This document shows positions 10,061-17,882 of a DNA stretch of 64,000 nt, one piece after another; the first letter of the stretch is position 1; each line of letters starts with the position of its first letter. Below the pieces are notes generated by a model, which worked only from the letters and a program-made list of their open reading frames with translations, did not search any database and was not told the origin of the DNA. The stretch spans positions 62,001 to 126,000 of the forward strand of contig DASTWL010000089.1 of the NCBI GenBank assembly GCA_035765895.1, read 5' to 3'. A program made the translations under genes and the position numbers. Origin of the DNA: Verrucomicrobiia bacterium (GTDB lineage: Bacteria > Verrucomicrobiota > Verrucomicrobiia > Limisphaerales > DSYF01).

Positions 10061-10801
10061 TCAGCCGGCGTAACCCGCCATCGCAGCGAGCATGTCCTGC
10101 ACGGCCTGCGTCAAGCCGGTGAACACCGCGCGGCTCACGATGCTGTGGCCGATGTTCAATTCGACGAGGTGCGGCACCTGTTTGAGCACGGCGAGGTTCT
10201 CGTAATTCAGGCCGTGGCCGGCGTTCACCCGCAGCCCGGCGGCCTGCGCCTCGCGCGCCGCGGTGATCAGGCGGCGCAATTCCCTATCCCGCGCCGCGGC
10301 GTCGCCGAAATGCTCGGCAAACTGGCCGGTGTGCAATTCGACAAATTGCGCGCCGATTTTGGCCGCGGCCGCCACTTGCGCCACGTCGGGCGCGATGAAC
10401 AGGCTGACCTCGATGCCGGCGTCGTTCATGCGGCGCCGCGTCTCGGTCAACGAATACAAATGCCCCACCGCATCCAACCCGCCTTCGGTGGTGACCTCCT
10501 GCCGGCGCTCGGGGACGATGCAGACGATGTCCGGCTTCAGCCCCAGCGCGAGGTTGACGATTTCGGGCGCGTTGGCCATTTCCAGATTGAACCGGGTCCG
10601 AATCACTTCGCGGAGCTTGCGGACGTCGCGATCCTGGATGTGCCGCCGGTCCTCGCGCAAATGCGCGGTGATGCCGTGTGCGCCGGCGGCTTCGCATTGC
10701 CGCGCCGCCGCCACCGGATCGGGCTCGCCAGCCACCCGCCCGCGGTAGCGCGCTTCGCGCACCGTCGCCACATGGTCAATGTTGACACCCAGCTTCAGCA
10801 T
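10061..10801 (-). CDS. pdxJ: pyridoxine 5'-phosphate synthase
   Basis: A 246-residue TIM-barrel enzyme that condenses 1-deoxy-D-xylulose 5-phosphate with 3-amino-1-hydroxyacetone phosphate in de novo vitamin B6 synthesis. The N-terminal signature 'LGVNIDHVATVREAR', 'GITAHLREDRRHI', 'ELHTGQFAEHF' and 'NAGHGLNYEN' are all present and in order. The start at 10801 gives the family-typical MLKLGVNID; a short upstream extension is not conserved. It is the first gene of a run pdxJ-miaE-hypothetical. Confidence 0.97.
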   Translation of the reverse strand: MLKLGVNIDHVATVREARYRGRVAGEPDPVAAARQCEAAGAHGITAHLREDRRHIQDRDVRKLREVIRTRFNLEMANAPEIVNLALGLKPDIVCIVPERRQEVTTEGGLDAVGHLYSLTETRRRMNDAGIEVSLFIAPDVAQVAAAAKIGAQFVELHTGQFAEHFGDAAARDRELRRLITAAREAQAAGLRVNAGHGLNYENLAVLKQVPHLVELNIGHSIVSRAVFTGLTQAVQDMLAAMAGYAG

Positions 10802-11001
10802 GAGCGGCGTTGGTCTGCCATAATGCGCGTGCGGCGTCACGCGGGAAGTTCACCGCAGCAAGGCTTGGGACGGCATGCCGGCACCGGCCGGGCGAACGTC
10901 ATCTTTATCCCGGGCGCCGCGCCGAGGATAATTTCTGCAAACTAGACCAAGATGCCCCTTGCTTCGGGGGCGCGCACTCTGATAGGTTCTGCGTCCCGGA
11001 A

Positions 11002-11078
<77 letters not shown>

Positions 11079-11083
11079 ATTTC

Positions 11084-11119
11084 AAACGGCCCTGAAATCG
11101 TTTTCAGGGCCGTTTTTTT
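11084..11119 (+). terminator. Rho-independent terminator after tRNA-fMet
   Basis: An inverted repeat AACGGCCCTGAAA / TTTTCAGGGCCGTT (arms about 11085-11097 and 11101-11114) is followed by TTTTTT. It starts about 6 nt after the tRNA CCA, so it ends the tRNA transcript. Confidence 0.9.
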
Positions 11120-11215
11120 ATTGGTTATTGGCTCTTCCCGTCACGGGCTCCATCGTTACTTCAACGGCCCCGGCCATTTGACGCGGGCCTTTGCGATCGG
11201 GAAAGCAAACACGCA

Positions 11216-12829
11216 TCATTTTTGCGCCAGAATGGAGCGCAGCCAGTCGGCCACGGCGCCGGGCCAGGCGCGTGCGTCCTTTTCGCAGCGCAACCCGTAG
11301 CCGTGCCCGCCCGTGGCGTAGAGCACGAATTGGTTGGGAACCTGCGCCGCGTCCAGCGCCGCGTGATACAGCTTGCTGCCGGCAACAAACGTCGGGTCGT
11401 CCTCGTTATGGATGATCAACGTGGGCGGAATGTCTGCGGAAAGATTCAGGTCGGGGGACAGGTGACCCGCGCCATCGTCCAGGTAAGCCGGGTAAACCAG
11501 CACGGTAAAGTCGGGCCGGCAACTTTGCTCGTCCACCGCGTCAATGACCGGATAGCGGCGCGCACCAAATTGCGTGCTGGCCCTCGCAGCGAGGTTTCCG
11601 CCCGCGGAAAAACCAATGACGCCAAGCCGCCGGGGATCAATGTTCCACTCCGCCGCGCGCGCCCGGGCGAGGCTCAAGGCGCGCTGGACATCCTGCAGCG
11701 CGCCTTCCCGGTTGTGGGGAACACGGTATTTCAAAACCAGCGCGCCCATGCCCAGCGAGTTCAACCAGCTCGCGATCTCGGTGCCCTCCTTGTCCATCAC
11801 CACATACTTATACGCGCCGCCGGGGCAGACAATGAGCGTCGGCGAATGCGGCCGTGGTCCAGGAAAAACCGTCAACGTGGGGTGGCTCACGTTGGTGATG
11901 CGCCGGGCATCGGTTTTTTCCGGCGAGAAAAACGACTCCGGTTCCCCCGCCCCGCGACCGGGCATCCGGCCCGCCGGCCAGACCTCGACCACGGCCACCA
12001 CGGATGCGAGTTGCGATTGATCATCGAGCAGGTGTCGCATCGCCGCGGCATAACGTTCACCAAGCGCCTTGGCGGCCGCGGCGGAGAAATGCAGATGGTC
12101 CCCCTTGTCGCCCAGCCCGGCTGAATCGGCGTAGCCCAAGTCGTCCAGCACCGTGGGAACGTGCTGGAGGGCGGCGCGCACGACGGGCGCATACGGATGT
12201 TCTTTCGGGCTCAGAAATTCTCCCAACTGTCCGACCACAATGGGCAGATGCGGTTGGTCCAAATCCGCCCGCAGGTCCTTGAACATCTGCGTCAGCCGCG
12301 CCTCATAGGTTTTCGCGTTTTCCTCCTGATCGCTGTCCGATTCGCCCTGATGCCAGAGCACGCCCTTGATGACACCCGATTGCGCCGCACTTCGGGCCAG
12401 CGTCAGTGCTCGCTCGTATAGATCGCCGCCTTTGACCCAACGGCGGAGGGCCGTGCCGCCCACCGCACACGGCACGAGGCCGATGGTGAGGTTCGTGTCA
12501 GCGGCGAGCATTTTGAGCGCGAACGGAATCCCCGGTCCGGCACCGGGCTGGATGCGCCCGCGTTGGGGAAAAATTGGATCGTGTGCGACCACCCACCGCC
12601 CCCGCTCATCGAGCGCAAGGACGCGAGGATTATCTAACTGCGACGCCAGCGCGCGGGTGTCCCGGCCGGCCATGTTCGACTGGCCCATCAACAGGTAGAT
12701 GTGAAAGTGCTCCCGGGCCGGCGGCGTAACCACCGCACGGGCGGCATGGTTCGTCCCGGACGGCTCCGCGCACAACGAAGCGCAGCAAACAACGGCAAGC
12801 AAGCCGATGGCAAATGAACAGGTTCTCAT
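11216..12829 (-). CDS. two-domain secreted esterase: SASA domain + alpha/beta hydrolase
   Basis: A 537-residue exported protein (signal peptide about residues 1-21). The N-terminal half is a SASA/SGNH-like carbohydrate esterase with 'LLMGQSNMAGRD' (nucleophile S51) and 'GVLWHQGESDS'. The C-terminal half (about 290-537) is an alpha/beta hydrolase of the dienelactone/esterase type, with 'VCPGGAYKYVVMDKEG', the elbow 'GFSAGGNLA', Asp in 'HNEDDPTF' and His in 'GGHGYGL'. Both halves suggest removal of acetyl or other acyl groups from sugars. Last gene of the GH3-GH31-unknown-GH2 block, 79 bp after the GH2 gene. Both active sites appear intact, so it may be bifunctional. Confidence 0.88.
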   Translation of the reverse strand: MRTCSFAIGLLAVVCCASLCAEPSGTNHAARAVVTPPAREHFHIYLLMGQSNMAGRDTRALASQLDNPRVLALDERGRWVVAHDPIFPQRGRIQPGAGPGIPFALKMLAADTNLTIGLVPCAVGGTALRRWVKGGDLYERALTLARSAAQSGVIKGVLWHQGESDSDQEENAKTYEARLTQMFKDLRADLDQPHLPIVVGQLGEFLSPKEHPYAPVVRAALQHVPTVLDDLGYADSAGLGDKGDHLHFSAAAAKALGERYAAAMRHLLDDQSQLASVVAVVEVWPAGRMPGRGAGEPESFFSPEKTDARRITNVSHPTLTVFPGPRPHSPTLIVCPGGAYKYVVMDKEGTEIASWLNSLGMGALVLKYRVPHNREGALQDVQRALSLARARAAEWNIDPRRLGVIGFSAGGNLAARASTQFGARRYPVIDAVDEQSCRPDFTVLVYPAYLDDGAGHLSPDLNLSADIPPTLIIHNEDDPTFVAGSKLYHAALDAAQVPNQFVLYATGGHGYGLRCEKDARAWPGAVADWLRSILAQK

Positions 12830-12908
12830 GAATGCAGTGGTAAACGGACCGCCGGGCTTTGGCCCCGGCCGGCGCAAATGCGACGCGTGGTTTGCATCAG
12901 GCCACGAC

Positions 12909-15548
12909 TCATTGAAGCCCGTTGCGGCCGGCGCTTTCATCCGGCGCCTCCGCCGACACCTGAACCACCGCGGGATTCAAACCAGAACGGGACGCCGTCA
13001 AAGTAATCACGCCCGGCGTCAGCGTGGAACGGATGGCGACGCGATTGATGCCGCATTCGGTGTCGAGCCAGAGGTGGTTCACAGAATTGGTTTTGCCGCT
13101 GTTGTAACCGCCGCGCCAGATCGCCGGACCAACGAGTTTAAAATCCACCCGCGCCTCGTCGGTCGGACAACGGCAGCCCTGCGCATCCACAACCTCCACG
13201 TCGAAGAACGCAACATCGGAGCCGTCCGCGCGCAGGCCCGCCGGCGAAACGTGCGGGGTGAGCTGCAGCCGCTGCGGCGCGCCGGCGGTTTCGATTTCGT
13301 CCCGCGCGACAATCTTTCCACCCGCCTTCGCCACGGCAGCAATTTGGCCGGGCGCGAATTTAACGTTCGGAAACGCGTAGATAAAGCCGGTGTTGCCCAG
13401 GTTCTTGTCACGCCCCCCGAACGTGTCGGTAAACTCGCATGCGCGGTTGGTGGTGCCGACGCTCCGGCCATTGACGAACAGTTCGACCGCGTCGCAATGG
13501 TTGGCGGCCACGTAAACCGTCTTCACAGTATTCATCGGATAATTCCAGTGGCCGATAAGGTGAATATCGGGCACGGGACTTTGCATCACACGATACACAT
13601 AATACGCCTGCTTGGGGAGGCGCACGGCATCCACCTTGCCGCTGACGCGGCAGACTTCGCTGCTCTCCTGCCGACCGTCGGCGTTCGCATCCGACCAATA
13701 GATCGAGGCGTAGCCCGACCACCTGGCGTGCGCGGGGTCTGCGTTCGTGATGATGTTCCTCACGTAATCGTGATAACGCACCGCCGCGGCCAGGCAGAAC
13801 GTTTCCGAGTTCCAGTGATAGGTGTCATCCGGGCCCGGTTTGAAGCCGAAATGCGGCGGTGAAAAATCATCCCAGAAACGGCGCGCCGCCTCGTCACGAA
13901 AATCCTCGGCCTCGAGCAACGGCGCACGGTCCCGCCGCTGGGCGCTGTAGGCACGGAACATGTCGGCCGGCCCGGTCAGCGCGTCGGTGCGCGGATCCTG
14001 GCCCACCATCACGCCATAGTATTCGGCCACCGGCGTCAGCACGGTGTTGGCAGCGTTGTCGCTGTTGCCGCGATAGCCCATCACGCGGCCGCCGTCCGGA
14101 TCAAACTGCCGCCGCAACGCCACCATTTCCGCCATGTGCTCCGGCGTGATGACGTTGTTGCCCGCCTCCCAGAAAAGAATGCTCGGCGCGTTGCGGAAAT
14201 AGATGATCGCATTGCGCATCACCTCCGTGCGTTGTTCCCACTGGCGCCCGGTCACGTCCTTCTCCTTGTCGCCGGCCGGGCACACCTCAATGATCCCGGC
14301 CCGGTCGCACGCGCGCACGTCCACGGGCTGCGGCGCAATGTGCATCCAGCGAAGGTAATTGGCGTGCGTGCTGCGAATAAGCTGCGCGTCGAAGTCGTGC
14401 ATCCAGTCCGGGTAGGCTTGCCCAAGCCCGGCCCAACTGTTGGCGGAGCGCTGCGCATAACCGGTGAGCCAGACAAACTGGTCGTTCAGATAAACCCCGC
14501 CCGTGCCGGCGCCGCCCTTGAATTCCGTCTTGCGAAAGCCAGTCCGCGTTTTGCACACATCCACCGTTTTTCCAGCCACGGTCAGAATCGTATAAACGTC
14601 GTAAAGGTTCGGCGACGTGTCGCTCCAGAACTTCGCACCCGTCAGCCGGCCGCCGGCCTTGAACACATCCTTTTCGCCGTCCACCAAGTCGGACGTGCCC
14701 CCCGCGAACCGCGCGCACACGTTGCCCTGCGCATCCACCACCACCGCCGTGAGCATGATGGCCTGCGAATCGCCGGACTCGTTGGACACATGCGATTCGA
14801 CGGTGACATCGCATGTCTGGTTCCGGATGTCGAAGTTCGCGGCGTGAATGTAAATGCCGGTTGTCTTGAGATTTTCGTAAAGGGGCAGCGTTTGATAGAC
14901 ACCGCCGGTGAGATGCAGCCACAGGTCACGGTTCAGACCGCCGTAATTTGGATTGAACGCGCGGCCCATCCACTCGAAACCGGTATCCGTCCCCTCTTCC
15001 CGGTAATCATCGCGGTTGTCCACCTTCACCGCGATGACGTTCCCGTCGCGGCCGAAGTGGACGAAGCCCGTCAGGTCGAGTCCGAACGGCGTCACGCCGT
15101 TTTCGGATTGGCCGGCGAATTTGCCGTTCACCCAGAAACGCCCGGCCTGCTTGAGTCCTTCGCATTCGAGGAACACCTTGCCCCGCTGCGCGCCGGTCGG
15201 CAGCGTGAAATGCTTCCGATACCACACGACGCCCGCGAAGGTCCGCCGGTCGCCGCCACTGTGGCTGATGAGGTGCGCGTAAGCATCCACGTCGTTGTAA
15301 GTGTGCGGCGCGGAAACGTCCTCCCACCGGGAATCATCAAAATCGACGCGCGCCGCGTTCGTCAGGTCACCTTTGAAAAATTTCCAGCCGCGGTTGAAGC
15401 TGACGACGACGCGTGGTGAGGCCGGGGGAACGAAGGGGGGCGCTGCGCTCGCCGCGACGGTGACACAAAACGAGAGGGCCAGCAACCAGCCCCGGAACGC
15501 AGCCAGACCAAACCCGGGCCGCAACGGCTCCGCGCCTCGCAAAGTCAT
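12909..15548 (-). CDS. secreted glycoside hydrolase family 2 protein
   Basis: An 879-residue exported protein (hydrophobic segment about 20-36, ending ASAAP). It has the GH2 order: sugar-binding jelly roll ('FNRGWKFFKGD...WEDVSAPHTYND', 'VWYRKHFTLP'), immunoglobulin-like sandwich, TIM barrel, then Ig-like/DUF4982-like C-terminal domains. In the acid/base position of GH2 (normally 'GNE' after a hydrophobic strand) the sequence reads 'ILFWEAGNNVI', so Asn (N465) replaces the usual Glu. A candidate nucleophile region is 'APLLEAEDFRDE'. Beta-galactosidase-like is the closest call but activity is uncertain. ATG at 15548 preferred over a GTG at 15578. It is separated from the upstream gene by about 390 bp. 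Confidence 0.85.
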   Translation of the reverse strand: MTLRGAEPLRPGFGLAAFRGWLLALSFCVTVAASAAPPFVPPASPRVVVSFNRGWKFFKGDLTNAARVDFDDSRWEDVSAPHTYNDVDAYAHLISHSGGDRRTFAGVVWYRKHFTLPTGAQRGKVFLECEGLKQAGRFWVNGKFAGQSENGVTPFGLDLTGFVHFGRDGNVIAVKVDNRDDYREEGTDTGFEWMGRAFNPNYGGLNRDLWLHLTGGVYQTLPLYENLKTTGIYIHAANFDIRNQTCDVTVESHVSNESGDSQAIMLTAVVVDAQGNVCARFAGGTSDLVDGEKDVFKAGGRLTGAKFWSDTSPNLYDVYTILTVAGKTVDVCKTRTGFRKTEFKGGAGTGGVYLNDQFVWLTGYAQRSANSWAGLGQAYPDWMHDFDAQLIRSTHANYLRWMHIAPQPVDVRACDRAGIIEVCPAGDKEKDVTGRQWEQRTEVMRNAIIYFRNAPSILFWEAGNNVITPEHMAEMVALRRQFDPDGGRVMGYRGNSDNAANTVLTPVAEYYGVMVGQDPRTDALTGPADMFRAYSAQRRDRAPLLEAEDFRDEAARRFWDDFSPPHFGFKPGPDDTYHWNSETFCLAAAVRYHDYVRNIITNADPAHARWSGYASIYWSDANADGRQESSEVCRVSGKVDAVRLPKQAYYVYRVMQSPVPDIHLIGHWNYPMNTVKTVYVAANHCDAVELFVNGRSVGTTNRACEFTDTFGGRDKNLGNTGFIYAFPNVKFAPGQIAAVAKAGGKIVARDEIETAGAPQRLQLTPHVSPAGLRADGSDVAFFDVEVVDAQGCRCPTDEARVDFKLVGPAIWRGGYNSGKTNSVNHLWLDTECGINRVAIRSTLTPGVITLTASRSGLNPAVVQVSAEAPDESAGRNGLQ

Positions 15549-15937
15549 TGGGCGTAGATTGAGCACAAGGATTGACACGACCGCAGCTGGATTTCACTCC
15601 CGGATCACTCCCGAGCAGTAGCTCCAAGCCGTGCGCGGGAAGCATAAGTCGGCGGCCGGGCCGTGACCAGCGACATCGCCGGCCGCTGGCGGCTTCGCTT
15701 CAAACGTGAAAACCCGCGATGAGATGGGGACAAGCTGTCATTAAAGCCCGCCGGGCCGGCGGCTTTGTGAGCTGGGAAAAATTGACGAGCGAGTTTGAAC
15801 CGGCCCCAAGTTCACTGACGGACCAACGTGCCGCGAGCGAACGAGGAGTGCTGCCGGTGGGCAATGTGTTCCCCCTGATGGCGCAGGAACTCGAGCCCAG
15901 CCCGCGTTTCAAGACCACTGCCATCCGAAGCACTGGT
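15549..15937. other. intergenic region, no supported gene
   Basis: About 390 bp between the unknown glycosidase-like gene and GH2. Short open frames on both strands have no recognisable protein features. The only structure I see is a G+C-rich hairpin at 15743-15766. The part nearest 15,600 would be the GH2 leader and may hold its promoter. Confidence 0.5.
15743..15766 (-). terminator. G+C-rich hairpin, possible weak terminator
   Basis: AAAGCC-(C)-GCC / GGC-GGCTTT with a GGGCC loop, one bulged base. On the reverse strand it ends in TTT then AATG, so the U tract is short. It lies about 170 bp downstream of the unknown glycosidase-like gene and could mark the end of the GH3-GH31 transcript. Confidence 0.3.
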
Positions 15938-17875
15938 TCACCGTTCGGCCGCCAGCACGCCCGCTTCCGCCGCAAATGCCGCGTAGCTGTGCGGCAGCAA
16001 ACGCACTTTGAAGATTGTCTGCGCGGCGTTTGAACGTCTGCGGCGATGGTCGCCCGCCGGTTGCACGGCGCCGATGAGTTCGCCCGTGGCGAGGTTGCGC
16101 AGCCGGGTGAACTTGCCCGCCACTGCGATGGTCACCTCAACCGGCTCGGAGCGAAAAGACTGCGCGATGAAGGTGTTATTGTCGTAGGCGAACAACGCGA
16201 TCTGGCTTGGGCCATCCACCCGCACCGGGAAACCGGCCATGAGGTAATTCTTCAGTTCGGTTGTCACGTCCGGCGGCAGGCGGTAGAGGTCGTTGAAGTT
16301 GTCAGGCATGGTCCAGACGTAAAGCACGCCTTTGCCGTAGCGTTCCATCAGCAGCAGTGGATACCCGCGGCCATTGGCCAGCGCGCGAATGACCGGCCAG
16401 GCGTCGTTCGTGAGGAAGCGAATGTCTGGGAAAAGAATGTCGCCGTCGGCCGGGCTCCCGAGGCTGGCCCCGTCGCCCGCGCCAAAGCCGCCCAGAAACT
16501 CGCGCGCGGAAATCTTCCGGTCCGTGTAGCGCAGTTCCACGATGTCCTCGATCCCCTTCCCTTGCAGCGCGCGCAGGAGGCCGGAGGTGATCACGACCGT
16601 CTTGCCGGCGCGCAACCGGCCTTTGATCTGTGCGACAACGTCCGGATCAAAACTCGCGGACTCCGTCAACAGCACGGTATCCGCGTTGGTCGGGAATGTC
16701 GGCTGCAGATTAATCGGAATGCCGATCATGCCAAAATAGTTATGCAGGAAATCCTCGCCCACGGCGTGCGGCGGACGATAGCTGGCAATGCCGATGGGGT
16801 CGCCGAGCTTGCCCAGCAACGCGTCCACCTGTTCCAACGAGTAACCCGCGACGCGCGCGATGGTCGGAGCCGCGGCAGACGCGGAAAGATCGTTCCCTGA
16901 TTTCATCACCTCATCGAGGTTGAAACTGGTTGGCAATTTCTCCCACGCCGAGCGGTCGCCCGGAACGATGGGCTGCGTCATGGCCGACCATTCGAACAGC
17001 GTGATTTCGGGCGCCTTCGCGAACAGCGTGTCCCAAAGTTGTTCGGCATAACGATCAATGTAGCGGATGCTGTAAGTGTCCACCCAGCCACCGCCGTTGC
17101 GGCCGGGCTTGATGTTCTCAAAGTAACGAAAGATCTGGTAGCTCTCGTATTGCTGGAGATTCTGGTCCGTGATTTCCGGGTCGCGCGTCTCCGTGCCGGT
17201 GTAAATGCCGTCGAAAAGTTTCGGCTCCTTGTCGAGGTCGTAGCCGGAGCCCGCGAAATGTTCATACCAGTTCGGGAACTTGATCACCATCTTCACCTTC
17301 GGATTCACCGCGCGCGCCGGCTTGAGCAACAGGTTCTCGGCCGCGTCGTTCATCAGGTCGAGACGGAATTGCGTCCAGCTCCGGTCGCCCTTCGCGGCAA
17401 GGTCGGAATCGAACTTCGTCGTGACGAAAAAGAAATCATCCTGAATCACCTCGTCAAAATGCCCGGCCGCGCGCTCGACGGCCCGCTGGATGAAGGCGCG
17501 ATCTTCCGGGTCCGTGTAGCAGAATGACCGGAACTGTCCGGCACCGCCGTCGGACAACGCCATGCCGCCCGCGACCTGAACGCCGCGCTGGGTGAAGAAC
17601 GATTTCACCTGCTCGATCAATTCGTCGCTCGCCAGCGTGCGGTCACGCTGCACTTCCAGGTAAACCTTGTCCACCTTGAGTTGCGCGTGGATGCGCTCCC
17701 AATCCTCCGCCAGCTTTGCCGGATTTTGGAACCCGAGCATGACACTGACCGGGATGTAAATGGCCGTGCTGAAGTTGGTGTATTGACCGGCGCCGGCCGG
17801 CGTCGCGAAACAAACAACCGCCAGCAACAGCGTTGCACAGGCTCGGCGAAGCGACGGTGGGAAAAGTGGTTTCAT
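15938..17875 (-). CDS. secreted glycosidase-like protein of unrecognised family
   Basis: A 645-residue exported protein (signal peptide about 1-28, ...VCFATPAGAG). Residues about 35-420 read like a TIM barrel, with strand-end acidic residues in 'DEVIQDDFFFVTT', 'VKMVIKFPNWYEHF', 'GIYTGTETRDPE' and 'ITLFEWSAM'. Residues about 430-560 resemble a beta-galactosidase-trimerisation/glutamine-amidotransferase-like Rossmann domain ('ADTVLLTESASFDPDVVAQ', 'GKTVVITSGLL'). A beta-rich C-terminal domain follows. It starts 7 bp after the GH31 stop, so it is surely in the same transcript. I cannot assign a GH family. The ATG at 17875 is the only start giving a signal peptide. Confidence 0.75.
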   Translation of the reverse strand: MKPLFPPSLRRACATLLLAVVCFATPAGAGQYTNFSTAIYIPVSVMLGFQNPAKLAEDWERIHAQLKVDKVYLEVQRDRTLASDELIEQVKSFFTQRGVQVAGGMALSDGGAGQFRSFCYTDPEDRAFIQRAVERAAGHFDEVIQDDFFFVTTKFDSDLAAKGDRSWTQFRLDLMNDAAENLLLKPARAVNPKVKMVIKFPNWYEHFAGSGYDLDKEPKLFDGIYTGTETRDPEITDQNLQQYESYQIFRYFENIKPGRNGGGWVDTYSIRYIDRYAEQLWDTLFAKAPEITLFEWSAMTQPIVPGDRSAWEKLPTSFNLDEVMKSGNDLSASAAAPTIARVAGYSLEQVDALLGKLGDPIGIASYRPPHAVGEDFLHNYFGMIGIPINLQPTFPTNADTVLLTESASFDPDVVAQIKGRLRAGKTVVITSGLLRALQGKGIEDIVELRYTDRKISAREFLGGFGAGDGASLGSPADGDILFPDIRFLTNDAWPVIRALANGRGYPLLLMERYGKGVLYVWTMPDNFNDLYRLPPDVTTELKNYLMAGFPVRVDGPSQIALFAYDNNTFIAQSFRSEPVEVTIAVAGKFTRLRNLATGELIGAVQPAGDHRRRRSNAAQTIFKVRLLPHSYAAFAAEAGVLAAER

Positions 17876-17882
17876 GAGCAGA

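Noticed and set aside
10959-10987. Sigma-70 promoter of tRNA-fMet
   Set aside because: TTGCTT is acceptable as -35 but the -10 candidates (GATAGG/ATAGGT) are poor.
15719-16033. Plus-strand open frame opposite the end of the unknown glycosidase-like gene
   Set aside because: Half of it is antisense to a real coding sequence; no start context; no family recognised.
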